Assembly: GCA_011390435.1 (NCBI GenBank)
Contig: JAABSK010000076.1
Span: forward strand, 1-11,193
Direction of reading: 5' to 3'
DNA: 11,193 nt
DNA from: Desulfobacteraceae bacterium
GTDB lineage: Bacteria > Desulfobacterota > Desulfobacteria > Desulfobacterales > Desulfobacteraceae
The position numbers and the translations under genes are program-made. Every line of letters begins with the position of its first letter. Positions within the stretch are counted from its first letter, which is position 1. Positions 1 to 6,208 of this stretch are shown here, piece after piece. The notes beneath the pieces were generated by a model that had not been told where the DNA came from, did not search any database, and saw only the letters and a list, made by a program, of their open reading frames with translations.

Positions 1-1
1 T

Positions 2-325
2 GCCCTTTACAGAATTTTTCAAGAATCAATTAATAATATTTTAAAACACTCCAGAGCCGATCAGATTGATATCAAATTGACCTGCAGCCATCCAAATGTA
101 ATTTTTTCCTGCAGGGACAACGGCATTGGATTTGATATTTCTGAAAATGGATTTCCCAGTAGCGGGATGATGGGGATTGGACTGTTGAGCATGAAAGAAA
201 GGGTGGATACATTAAATGGAAAATTCAAACTAAGATCAGCACGGGGAAAGGGAACGCTTATCAGAGTCGACCTGCCAATGCTGGAGCATCATACCGATGA
301 AAAAAATAGAAATCTTTATTGCTGA
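2..325 (+). CDS. Sensor histidine kinase, C-terminal ATPase domain (5' partial)
   Basis: This is the C-terminal catalytic (HATPase_c) part of a sensor kinase whose start lies left of the window; the reading frame is open from base 2. About 107 residues are visible. The N box appears as QESINNILKHSRA, the G1 box as DNGIGFD and the G2 box as GIGLLSMKERV. The QES(I/L)NN..KH form and the MKERV sequence after G2 are typical of the HisKA_3 (NarX/DegS/UhpB) kinase class, which pairs with NarL/FixJ-type regulators. The domain would bind ATP and autophosphorylate a His upstream of the window. Its stop overlaps the next gene by 29 bases, so kinase and regulator are almost certainly co-transcribed and translationally coupled. 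The sensed signal cannot be inferred because the sensor part is missing. Confidence 0.93.
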   Translation, partial: ALYRIFQESINNILKHSRADQIDIKLTCSHPNVIFSCRDNGIGFDISENGFPSSGMMGIGLLSMKERVDTLNGKFKLRSARGKGTLIRVDLPMLEHHTDEKNRNLYC

Positions 326-965
326 TGATCATTATGTTGTGCGAAAGGGCATTTGCCAGATCATAAACGACCAGCCGGACATGGAAGTTGTCGGTGAGGC
401 TGAAAACGGTATTGAAGCATTGGAAATGATCAGGGAACGGGTTCCGCAGGTTGTCCTGCTGGATATTGCAATGCCCCGTCTCAGTGGTCTGGAGGTTGCA
501 GCCATGATAAAGTCTGCAGCAATAGAAACAGCTGTTGTCATTCTTTCCATGCATGACAAGGAAAGCTATGTTCATCAGGCATTAAGCTCCGGTGCTTTGG
601 GATACGTCCTTAAGGCATCCCCAAGCAATGATATTTTAGAAGCCATTCGCAATGCCAGCCAGAGAGAATATTTTTTAAGTTCAAAAATAAAAGCAGGGGT
701 GATCGAGGCATACCTGGAAAATAAAAAATCAGAACCTGCCGTCAAGGGCTATGATTTGTTGTCAGAAAGGGAACAGCAGATTTTTCGTCTTGTGGTTGAA
801 GGCAAATCAAGCAAAGATATTGCGGATCTGCTTTTTGTAAGCCCCAAAACGATCGAAAAACACAGATCCAATATCATGAGCAAGCTCGGGGTTCACGACA
901 GGCTTGAGCTTCTTAAATATGCTATCAAAATCGGCGTTGTTGACCCGGCGCTTTGGGCGGACTGA
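297..965 (+). CDS. NarL/FixJ-family two-component response regulator
   Basis: This 222-residue transcriptional regulator is the partner of the kinase that overlaps its start. The receiver domain (about 4-120) has the full phosphorylation site: acidic pair D10-D11, phospho-acceptor D56 in LLDIAMP, S84 at the Ser/Thr switch position, and K106 in YVLKA. The LuxR-type helix-turn-helix lies at about 152-212, from LSEREQQIF through the recognition helix SPKTIEKHRSNIMSKL. The length is normal for the family and nothing is missing, so it should be a working phosphorylation-dependent DNA-binding protein. Target genes cannot be told from the sequence. The gene is visibly richer in A+T than the genes to its right. 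No intrinsic terminator was seen in the 82 bases before the convergent gene. Confidence 0.95.
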   Translation: MKKIEIFIADDHYVVRKGICQIINDQPDMEVVGEAENGIEALEMIRERVPQVVLLDIAMPRLSGLEVAAMIKSAAIETAVVILSMHDKESYVHQALSSGALGYVLKASPSNDILEAIRNASQREYFLSSKIKAGVIEAYLENKKSEPAVKGYDLLSEREQQIFRLVVEGKSSKDIADLLFVSPKTIEKHRSNIMSKLGVHDRLELLKYAIKIGVVDPALWAD

Positions 966-1047
966 AACAGAAAAAACAAGCATCCTGTGGGAAAACTGAA
1001 GAACCATCACCAAAGGGTATACACAAAAAAATTGCCTGCGCAGCTGG

Positions 1048-2421
1048 CTATCCGATCTGATATTGCTGGATCTTGTTGTAGAGCGACCTGCGGGATATCC
1101 CCAGCATCTGGCTGGTGCGGGTCCGGTTGTTCCGGTTAAACTCCAGGGTCCGGATGATCAGTTCTTTTTCCACCTGTGCCAGGGTTGCACCCACCTTGAC
1201 GGTGAGGGTGGCTTCCTCTCCTTTGAACATTCGGATCCGTGGCGGCAGATGTTCGGTTTTCAGCAGGTCTCCGGTGGCAGAAACAACGGTCCGCTGAATA
1301 ATGTTTTTCAGCTCCCGGATGTTTCCCGGCCAGGGATAGGCTTCCAGGCAGCTCATGAAGTCCGGTGACACGCCGCGGATATCTTTTTTAAAATCATCTG
1401 CCGCCGCATTGATGAAATGATCTGCTAAAAGGTTGATATCACCGTGCCGTTCACGCAGTGGCGGCATTTCAATGCGCAATACATCCAGTCGGTAATAAAG
1501 ATCTTCCCTGAATGTGCCTTTCCGGATTTCATCAGTCAGATCCGCATTGGTGGCGGCAATCACCCGCACGTCCACCTGGATACTGTCCTGGGATCCGATT
1601 CTGCAGAATTCACTGGTTTCCAGCAGACGAAGCAGGCTCACCTGCATTTTCTGGTCGATCGTGGCGATTTCATCCAGAAAAACAGTTCCGCCGTCAGCTG
1701 ATTCAAATGACCCTTTCCGCTGATTCATGGCGCTGGTAAAGGCACCCCGTTCGTGGCCGAACAGTTCACTGGCCACAAGGTCTGGCGGCAGAGAACCGAT
1801 GTGAACCGGAATGCAGGGGGAATGCGATCTGGGACTGAGTTCGTGTATGGCCTGGGCAGCCAGTTCTTTTCCTGTGCCGGTTTCACCGCACAGCAGCACG
1901 GGAATGTCTGTTGCGGCAGCCTGGCGGATCTGCCGGTATACCTGTTGCACGGCTGTGGAGCGGCCCACCATTGTTTCAAACGTGTTTTTTTCGTTTTCTG
2001 AGCGCAGCAGCATATTGGGACCCAGCATGGGTTTGGTTTCAATGGCGGTTTCGATCAGAAGTTTGAGTTCTTCATCACTGATGGGAAGGGTGGAGTAGTG
2101 AAACGCGCCGGCACGCAGTGCCTCATTGGCCAGTTTGAGCTGAGCCGGGTCTGTGAAAAACAGGATCTGGGTCCGGGGACACTTGGCTGAAATCAGTTCC
2201 AGAATTTCAAGCGCGCTGGATTGCTGTCCACGGGTAACGGAACTGGAAAACAGCATCAGGTCAAAGGCTTCTTTTTCAAACCGATCCACCACCTCATCCA
2301 GTGTCCGTTGAAATGACAGGCTGATGCAGTCTTCGGTAAAAATTGTTCTGACCTGAGTGGCCAGCTCCCGGCCTTTGTCCACACAAATGATTCGGATGTT
2401 ACTGGTTTGTCCGTCCTCCAT
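1048..2421 (-). CDS. Sigma-54-dependent enhancer-binding activator with degenerate receiver domain
   Basis: An AAA+ bacterial enhancer-binding protein that would remodel sigma-54 RNA polymerase using ATP. In the 457-residue form, residues 8-125 are receiver-like, about 150-385 are the sigma-54 AAA+ domain, and the C-terminus is a Fis-type helix-turn-helix (TRTSQMLGISRRSLYNKI). Visible motifs are Walker A GETGTGKE (179-186), Walker B TVFLDE (246-251), the sigma-54 loop as GAFTSA (226-231, usually GAFTGA), and REDLYYRL with PLRER. The receiver lacks its chemistry: S59 stands where the phospho-acceptor Asp belongs (FDLMLFS), L112 replaces the conserved Lys (YSTLP), and only one Asp (D15) of the acidic pair remains. 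The start at 2421 is chosen because an AGGAG lies 8 bases upstream; the frame stays open to an ATG at 2502 (484 residues), but that adds 27 residues unlike the family and lacks a good ribosome site. The gene is divergent from the metK operon, which carries a sigma-54 promoter, so it probably controls that operon (inference). Confidence 0.93.
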   Translation of the reverse strand: MEDGQTSNIRIICVDKGRELATQVRTIFTEDCISLSFQRTLDEVVDRFEKEAFDLMLFSSSVTRGQQSSALEILELISAKCPRTQILFFTDPAQLKLANEALRAGAFHYSTLPISDEELKLLIETAIETKPMLGPNMLLRSENEKNTFETMVGRSTAVQQVYRQIRQAAATDIPVLLCGETGTGKELAAQAIHELSPRSHSPCIPVHIGSLPPDLVASELFGHERGAFTSAMNQRKGSFESADGGTVFLDEIATIDQKMQVSLLRLLETSEFCRIGSQDSIQVDVRVIAATNADLTDEIRKGTFREDLYYRLDVLRIEMPPLRERHGDINLLADHFINAAADDFKKDIRGVSPDFMSCLEAYPWPGNIRELKNIIQRTVVSATGDLLKTEHLPPRIRMFKGEEATLTVKVGATLAQVEKELIIRTLEFNRNNRTRTSQMLGISRRSLYNKIQQYQIG

Positions 2422-2429
2422 GATTGCTG

Positions 2430-2434
2430 CTCCT
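2430..2434 (-). promoter_or_regulatory. Ribosome binding site fixing the activator start
   Basis: AGGAG on the - strand sits 8 bases before the ATG at 2421. The more distal ATG at 2502 has only a weak purine run too far upstream. This favours the shorter 457-residue activator. Confidence 0.6.
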
Positions 2435-2570
2435 GGCGCAAAAGATGCAGCGCCTTGGTTGGTAAAATGAGAAAAAAATGCACAACTGGTTTGCCAGGCC
2501 ATATTCTGATCTCAATCCTATCATAACCTTATATAAAAAACAAGTTTTCCATTTTTATGCATCGCTACAT

Positions 2571-2605
2571 CCCAAATGATGATCAGGACCTGATTCTCTT
2601 TTGGG
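2571..2605. repeat. Nested dyad in metK/activator intergenic region
   Basis: This stretch shows two concentric inverted repeats sharing a centre at 2588. The inner pair is ATCAGG-A-CCTGAT (2582-2594), perfect over 6+6 bases. The outer pair is CCCAAA (2571-2576) with TTTGGG (2600-2605), each separated from the inner arm by exactly five bases. There is no T-run, so it does not look like a terminator. It lies about 230 bp upstream of the predicted sigma-54 transcription start. A protein-binding site for the divergent activator, or an autoregulatory operator for it, is the likeliest role (inference). Confidence 0.5.
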
Positions 2606-2661
2606 CAACTATTGCACACAAATGTGAGGGTTGTGCATGAAAGACCTCCAATATTGCCCAA
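2601..2661. repeat. Long inverted repeat, possible upstream activator site
   Basis: The left arm at 2601-2614 (TTGGGCAA, one extra C, TATTG) is the reverse complement of the right arm at 2649-2661 (CAATATTGCCCAA), giving 13 paired bases with one bulge around a 34-base centre. The left arm shares its TTGGG with the preceding nested dyad, so the elements interlock. The centre is about 190 bp upstream of the predicted sigma-54 start, within the usual distance for enhancer sites. A cruciform or structured RNA is the alternative. Confidence 0.5.
2613..2637. promoter_or_regulatory. TGCACA-N13-TGTGCA dyad, candidate enhancer half-sites
   Basis: Two perfect 6-base inverted arms, TGCACA (2613-2618) and TGTGCA (2632-2637), lie inside the larger inverted repeat. 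The half-site resembles those of NtrC-type activators (TGCACY with GGTGCA), but the spacer is 13 rather than 5. Assignment to the neighbouring activator is a guess from position and symmetry. Confidence 0.3.
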
Positions 2662-2793
2662 TGACCCTGTTCCGCTTTTTTGCAGGAGCTGCGGCTGCGG
2701 GGGAAAAAAACAGCATGGCAGGTATGAATGTATCAGTATTTCAAGGAATTGGCCCCAGGGCGCTGGTTTTTTTGGATCGAGATATTCTGTGAC

Positions 2794-2809
2794 TGGCACA
2801 GGCCTTGCA
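2794..2809 (+). promoter_or_regulatory. Sigma-54 (-24/-12) promoter of the metK operon
   Basis: TGGCACAGGCCTTGCA matches the RpoN consensus TGGCAC-N5-TTGCW throughout, with the invariant GG (2795-2796) and GC (2807-2808) at the exact required spacing (12 bases from -24 to -12). Transcription would start near 2820, about 100 bases before metK. It points away from a sigma-54 activator encoded next door, which strengthens the call. No equally good sigma-70 promoter was recognised in front of metK. Confidence 0.82.
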
Positions 2810-2830
2810 CAAGTCCATTCCGATAACGAC

Positions 2831-2864
2831 GCCCGGGTATCGGCATACCGCTGATATCCGGTGC
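2831..2864 (+). promoter_or_regulatory. Stem-loop in the metK 5' leader
   Basis: CCGGGTAT (2833-2840) pairs with ATATCCGG (2854-2861) through one G-U; CGG/CCG inside closes a CATA loop with a CTG bulge, and an outer GC pair is possible. It lies between the predicted start (about 2820) and the AAGGAAA ribosome site near 2912-2918. It does not resemble any SAM or SAH riboswitch that I recognise and has no T-run, so a regulatory role is open. Confidence 0.35.
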
Positions 2865-2922
2865 AAAAGGATGAAGGCAAAAATTAACCATCAACCATTA
2901 GATTTAGACGAAAAGGAAACAT

Positions 2923-4131
2923 ATGAGTAAGTTAGTAAAAGATCACGTATTTACCAGCGAATCCGTCAGCGAAGGTCACCCGGACAAAGTGTGCGACCAG
3001 GTATCAGATGCCATTCTGGATGCCTGCCTGTCTCAGGATGCAGCCAGCAGAGTGGCATGTGAAACCGCGGTTACCACCAATTTCCTGGTTCAGATCGGTG
3101 AGATCACCTGCAGAAACTGGGATGCGATTGACCCTGAAGCCGTTGCCCGTCAGGTCATTCGGGATATTGGATATGATAGAAAAGAGTTGCTGTTTTCCTG
3201 TGATACTTTTGATTATGTCTGCCATATTCATCCCCAGTCCAGTGACATCAGCCAGGGCGTTACAGAAGGAGAAGGCCTGTTTGATGAACAGGGCGCCGGA
3301 GACCAGGGCATGATGTTTGGATATGCCACCCGATCCACCCCTTCTTTGATGCCGGCCCCTATTTATTACAGTCATCTTCTGCTGGAAAAGCTTCAAGGTT
3401 TGAGAAAACAAAAGACCATTGATTATCTGCGGCCGGATGCCAAGACACAGGTGTCGGTTCTGCATGAAAACGGCCGGCCCTCAAGGATCACCAATGTGGT
3501 GATCTCGCATCAGACCGATGATGTTCCCCTGGCCCGGATTCAGGAAGATCTGACCCAGGTGGCAATTGATCTTTTGTCTCCCACAGGGCTTTTAGATGAG
3601 AGCACCGAGTTTTTTATCAATCCCACTGGAAAATTTGTTATCGGCGGTCCCCATGGGGATGCCGGTCTTACCGGTCGGAAAATTATCGTGGACACCTATG
3701 GTGGTGTTGGATGTCATGGCGGTGGCGCGTTCAGCGGAAAAGATCCTTCCAAGGTGGATCGTTCTGCAGCCTACTATGCCCGATACGCAGCAAAAAATAT
3801 TGTTGCGGCAGGACTTGCTGATAAATGTGAAATCCAGGTGGCCTACGCCATTGGTGTGGCAAAACCACTGAGTATTAACGTGGAGACATTTGGTACGGGG
3901 AAAGTGGACGAAGAGGCGATTCAGAAAGTTCTGGAAGAAGATGGCCTTTTTGATTTCAGGCCGGCAGCCATTACCCGGGATCTGGGCCTGACCACTCCGA
4001 ATGGGTGGCGTTATCAGGACACTGCAGCACTTGGACATTTCGGGCGAAATATCTTTCCCTGGGAACAGACAGACAAGGCAGATGCTCTGGGACAGGCCTT
4101 AGGACTTCAACAGGCTGTAACGGCAGGATAG
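2923..4131 (+). CDS. metK: S-adenosylmethionine synthetase
   Basis: Makes S-adenosylmethionine from methionine and ATP in the cytoplasm, releasing phosphate and pyrophosphate. The protein has 402 residues, slightly longer than the usual 380-400. All family hallmarks are present: [13 protein letters not shown] near the N-terminus with the catalytic His, the signature [29 protein letters not shown], and the second signature [16 protein letters not shown]. An AAGGAAA ribosome site precedes the ATG. It is the first gene of a + strand operon with two SAM-dependent methyltransferases, so the operon both makes and uses SAM. Upstream is a sigma-54 promoter, which suggests induced rather than housekeeping expression. 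It could be a second metK copy; the rest of the genome would decide. No ahcY (S-adenosylhomocysteine hydrolase) accompanies it here. Confidence 0.97.
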   Translation: MSKLVKDHVFTSESVSEGHPDKVCDQVSDAILDACLSQDAASRVACETAVTTNFLVQIGEITCRNWDAIDPEAVARQVIRDIGYDRKELLFSCDTFDYVCHIHPQSSDISQGVTEGEGLFDEQGAGDQGMMFGYATRSTPSLMPAPIYYSHLLLEKLQGLRKQKTIDYLRPDAKTQVSVLHENGRPSRITNVVISHQTDDVPLARIQEDLTQVAIDLLSPTGLLDESTEFFINPTGKFVIGGPHGDAGLTGRKIIVDTYGGVGCHGGGAFSGKDPSKVDRSAAYYARYAAKNIVAAGLADKCEIQVAYAIGVAKPLSINVETFGTGKVDEEAIQKVLEEDGLFDFRPAAITRDLGLTTPNGWRYQDTAALGHFGRNIFPWEQTDKADALGQALGLQQAVTAG

Positions 4132-4186
4132 CCTTACGCAGCAGTTACATCAGAATATATTTGGATAGCATTCAAAGGAGGATTTT

Positions 4187-4816
4187 ATGAGCCAAACACC
4201 CCAATTATGGGTTGCAACCTACGAAGCGCAGACTGATGACGAACTTGCCAGTGCCTATGGAAAATGGGCCAGTCTCTATGATCGCGACACCTGTGATGTC
4301 ATGGGTTATGTCGGCCCGGAAGTGGCAGCGAGCATGCTGGACAAACACCTGGATTCAAAAGACTGCCAGGTGCTGGATGCCGGATGCGGCACCGGTCTTG
4401 TGGGCGAAATTCTGCATCAGATGGGATATGACCAGATTGATGCCATGGATTTTTCAGAAGATATGCTCACAGAAGCAGAGAAAAAAGCGGTATACAACCG
4501 GCTGCTGCAGGCAGATATGAATGAAACCCTGGATATACCGGACAATACCTATGATGCCACTATCTGTGTGGGCACCTTCACCTATGCCCATGTGGGCCCG
4601 GATGCCTTTGATGAACTGGTCCGGGTGACCCGTCCCGGCGGTCATATCTGTTTTACCATCCGTGATGGCGCCTATCAGGAATACGGCTACCGGAACAAGA
4701 TGATTGAACTGGAGGCTAAAAACGACTGGCACCTGGAAGAACTCAAGGAAACAGACTATTTGATCAAGGAAAATGTCACAGCAAAGTTCTGCACCTACCG
4801 GGTGCTGAAAAATTAA
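4187..4816 (+). CDS. Class I SAM-dependent methyltransferase (first tandem copy)
   Basis: A 209-residue cytoplasmic Rossmann-fold methyltransferase. Motif I is VLDAGCGTGLVG (62-73); the acidic residue that usually holds the SAM ribose is D88 in DAMDFS; the post-motif region reads VRVTRPGGHICFTIR. The N-terminal Y-x-x-W-A-x-x-YDRD pattern (24-34) resembles the METTL27/WBSCR27-like group, whose substrates are poorly defined, so no acceptor is assigned. A strong AAGGAGG (4175-4181) sits 5 bases before the ATG. It begins 55 bases after metK and is followed 24 bases later by a paralogue in the same alignment register with about half of its residues identical. It is probably co-transcribed with metK, which would supply its SAM. 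Confidence 0.9.
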   Translation: MSQTPQLWVATYEAQTDDELASAYGKWASLYDRDTCDVMGYVGPEVAASMLDKHLDSKDCQVLDAGCGTGLVGEILHQMGYDQIDAMDFSEDMLTEAEKKAVYNRLLQADMNETLDIPDNTYDATICVGTFTYAHVGPDAFDELVRVTRPGGHICFTIRDGAYQEYGYRNKMIELEAKNDWHLEELKETDYLIKENVTAKFCTYRVLKN

Positions 4817-4840
4817 AAGACCCATTCAGGAGAGATAACA

Positions 4841-5467
4841 ATGGTGAGTGATAACAAAACACTGGACAAAGTATATACGGCTCAGAACAGCGAGGATCTA
4901 ATGGATGCCTATAAAGACTGGGCCGGTGATTATGATACCGATACGGTTGACCGGTTTGGCTATGTGGCCCATATTGCTTCGGCCAGAGCCCTGGATCAGG
5001 TCATGGAAAACAAAGAGGGGTTGATCCTGGATGCGGGATGCGGCACCGGTCTTGTGGGAGAAGAGCTCCTTAAAATGGGGTATACCCGGATGGACGCTCT
5101 GGATTATTCCAAGGAAATGCTGGATGTGGCTGAACAGAAAAATATTTATCAGGATCATATCCAGGCGGATTTGAGTGCGCCGCTGAAAATGACAGATGAC
5201 AAGTATGAAGCGGTTGTCTGCACAGGGACGTTTACGTATGGCCATGTCAAGGCCCATGCTTTTGACGAGCTGGTCCGGGTGACCCGTCCCGGCGGCTATA
5301 TCTGCTTTACCATCCGGGAGGGGGCTTATGAAGAATATGGGTACCGTCAACGGATGATCGAACTGGAGCAGAGCGGCGACTGGGAGCTGGTTGGTATGGA
5401 AGATACCGATTATCTGAAAAAAGAGGGCGTCACCTGTAAAATGTGCACGTACAAAGTCACAAAATAA
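4841..5467 (+). CDS. Class I SAM-dependent methyltransferase (second tandem copy)
   Basis: A 208-residue paralogue of the preceding methyltransferase. The key residues align without gaps: Y24, W27-A28, YD at 31-32, motif I LDAGCGTGLVG from 63, and the PGGYICFTIR strand. A hand alignment gives roughly 110 identities over 208 positions, about 60% from motif I onward and about one third in the first 61 residues. The diverged N-terminal part is where acceptor specificity often lies in such enzymes, so the two copies may act on different substrates, act in successive methylations, or form a heterodimer (inference). AGGAGAG (4828-4834) precedes the ATG. It is the last gene of the metK operon, followed by an intrinsic terminator. 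Confidence 0.9.
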   Translation: MVSDNKTLDKVYTAQNSEDLMDAYKDWAGDYDTDTVDRFGYVAHIASARALDQVMENKEGLILDAGCGTGLVGEELLKMGYTRMDALDYSKEMLDVAEQKNIYQDHIQADLSAPLKMTDDKYEAVVCTGTFTYGHVKAHAFDELVRVTRPGGYICFTIREGAYEEYGYRQRMIELEQSGDWELVGMEDTDYLKKEGVTCKMCTYKVTK

Positions 5468-5495
5468 GGGACTGGCAGTGATCCGTTAAAACTGG

Positions 5496-5541
5496 ACAGG
5501 CCCGGGATGATACACATTGCATCGTCCCGGGCCTGTTTTTG
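5496..5541 (+). terminator. Intrinsic terminator of the metK-methyltransferase operon
   Basis: ACAGGCCCGGGA (5496-5507) pairs perfectly with TCCCGGGCCTGT (5525-5536), and the stem extends inward by four more pairs including one G-U, leaving a 9-base loop. TTTTT follows at once. It lies 28 bases after the second methyltransferase stop. Read from the other strand, a short T-run follows a few bases after the stem, so it may also stop the convergent transporter gene. Confidence 0.9.
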
Positions 5542-5562
5542 TATTTGAGACATTTTTTGTGA

Positions 5563-6006
5563 TTAAAATTTTCGGATTAAAACCGCACCAGCGGTGATCA
5601 GGGCAATGCCTGCAAGCCGCTGCCAGTTGAACGGCTGAACAGGAATGCCCAGAAGCCCGAAATGATCCAGAAAAACAGCCATGGCCAGCTGACCGGCGAC
5701 TACCAGGGAAAAGGTCAGGGTAGATCCCAGCCGGGGGGTGACGATAATCACTGCAGTCACATAAAAGGCGCCAAGCAGGCCTGCTGTCCATACGCTCCAG
5801 TGCAGATCTGCAGCATGGCGCAGGTTGGAAAATTGAAGTCTGCTGAACAGTGCATAACAGAACAGGCCCATGGTGCCTACCAGAAATGAGATCAGTGCCG
5901 CATAAAACGGATCGCCAACTGCTTTTCCCACCTTATTGTTCAGCCCCGCCTGCATCGGGGCCAGCATTCCCGCCACAATCGCTGTCAGCAGCAATAGTAT
6001 TTTCAT
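5563..6006 (-). CDS. YdcZ/DUF606-family small membrane transporter (DMT superfamily)
   Basis: A 147-residue hydrophobic inner-membrane protein with about five predicted membrane helices (roughly 1-19, 33-53, 70-90, 95-113, 126-145). Family hallmarks are APMQAGLNNKVG after the first helix, AALISFLVGT, TPRLGSTLTFSLVVAGQL and LDHFGLLG. Members are short drug/metabolite-transporter-like proteins, often encoded as pairs, with mostly unknown substrates. No second copy is adjacent. The start at 6006 is chosen because AAAGGAGAG lies just upstream; the frame is open to 6036 (157 residues). It is convergent with the metK operon, sharing its terminator region, and divergent from the phosphorylase gene. 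No functional tie to either is evident. Confidence 0.88.
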   Translation of the reverse strand: MKILLLLTAIVAGMLAPMQAGLNNKVGKAVGDPFYAALISFLVGTMGLFCYALFSRLQFSNLRHAADLHWSVWTAGLLGAFYVTAVIIVTPRLGSTLTFSLVVAGQLAMAVFLDHFGLLGIPVQPFNWQRLAGIALITAGAVLIRKF

Positions 6007-6105
6007 TGAGCAGCTCTCCTTTGTCGTTGGTATCACGCGCCTGGATCATATCGTGAAAACGGTGTAAAAAAAAGAGATAAAATGGCCGCAAAAAAATGAG
6101 ACCTG

Positions 6106-6134
6106 TTGTGTTTTTCCCAGAGGTTGGCTATAGT
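6106..6134 (+). promoter_or_regulatory. Possible sigma-70 promoter for glycogen phosphorylase
   Basis: TTGTGT (6106-6111) and TATAGT (6129-6134) are separated by exactly 17 bases. The -10 matches 5 of 6 consensus bases, the -35 only 3 of 6. It would give a leader of about 65-70 bases. This is a moderate prediction by eye. Confidence 0.4.
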
Positions 6135-6146
6135 AATTCAATCACA

Positions 6147-6174
6147 TCTGATCTGTTTTATACGATTCATCAGA
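6147..6174. repeat. Inverted repeat in the phosphorylase leader
   Basis: TCTGAT (6147-6152) and ATCAGA (6169-6174) form perfect 6-base arms around 16 bases, just downstream of the predicted promoter. It could be an operator or a weak RNA hairpin; arms this short can also occur by chance. Confidence 0.25.
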
Positions 6175-6208
6175 CCGATCAATCACAACCAATGAAAAAG
6201 GGGAAATC

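Noticed and set aside
966..1047. Terminator between the convergent response regulator and activator genes
   Set aside because: Only a 3-base GCC/GGC pairing is visible, with no stable stem and no T-run.
2515..2570. Sigma-70 promoter for the activator gene on the - strand
   Set aside because: TATA-like hexamers exist (TATAAG, TATGAT), but no acceptable -35 at 16-18 bases was found.
2612..2854. 80-codon + strand open frame upstream of metK
   Set aside because: It begins inside the inverted repeat and spans the sigma-54 promoter, so the predicted transcript would not include its start. The Cys/Gly-rich stretch is not a recognisable motif.
2521..2880. 119-codon - strand open frame in the intergenic region
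   Set aside because: It covers the sigma-54 promoter, the leader and the dyads, has no family-like features and has no ribosome site. Treated as chance.
2820..2922. SAM or SAH riboswitch
   Set aside because: The leader has a stem-loop, but I could not match it to the conserved cores of the riboswitch classes I know. Kept only as an unassigned structure.
2871..2930. 19-codon small frame in the metK leader, overlapping the metK start
   Set aside because: AAAAGG abuts the ATG with no spacing, so it would not work as a ribosome site. There are no Met or regulatory codon runs to suggest attenuation.
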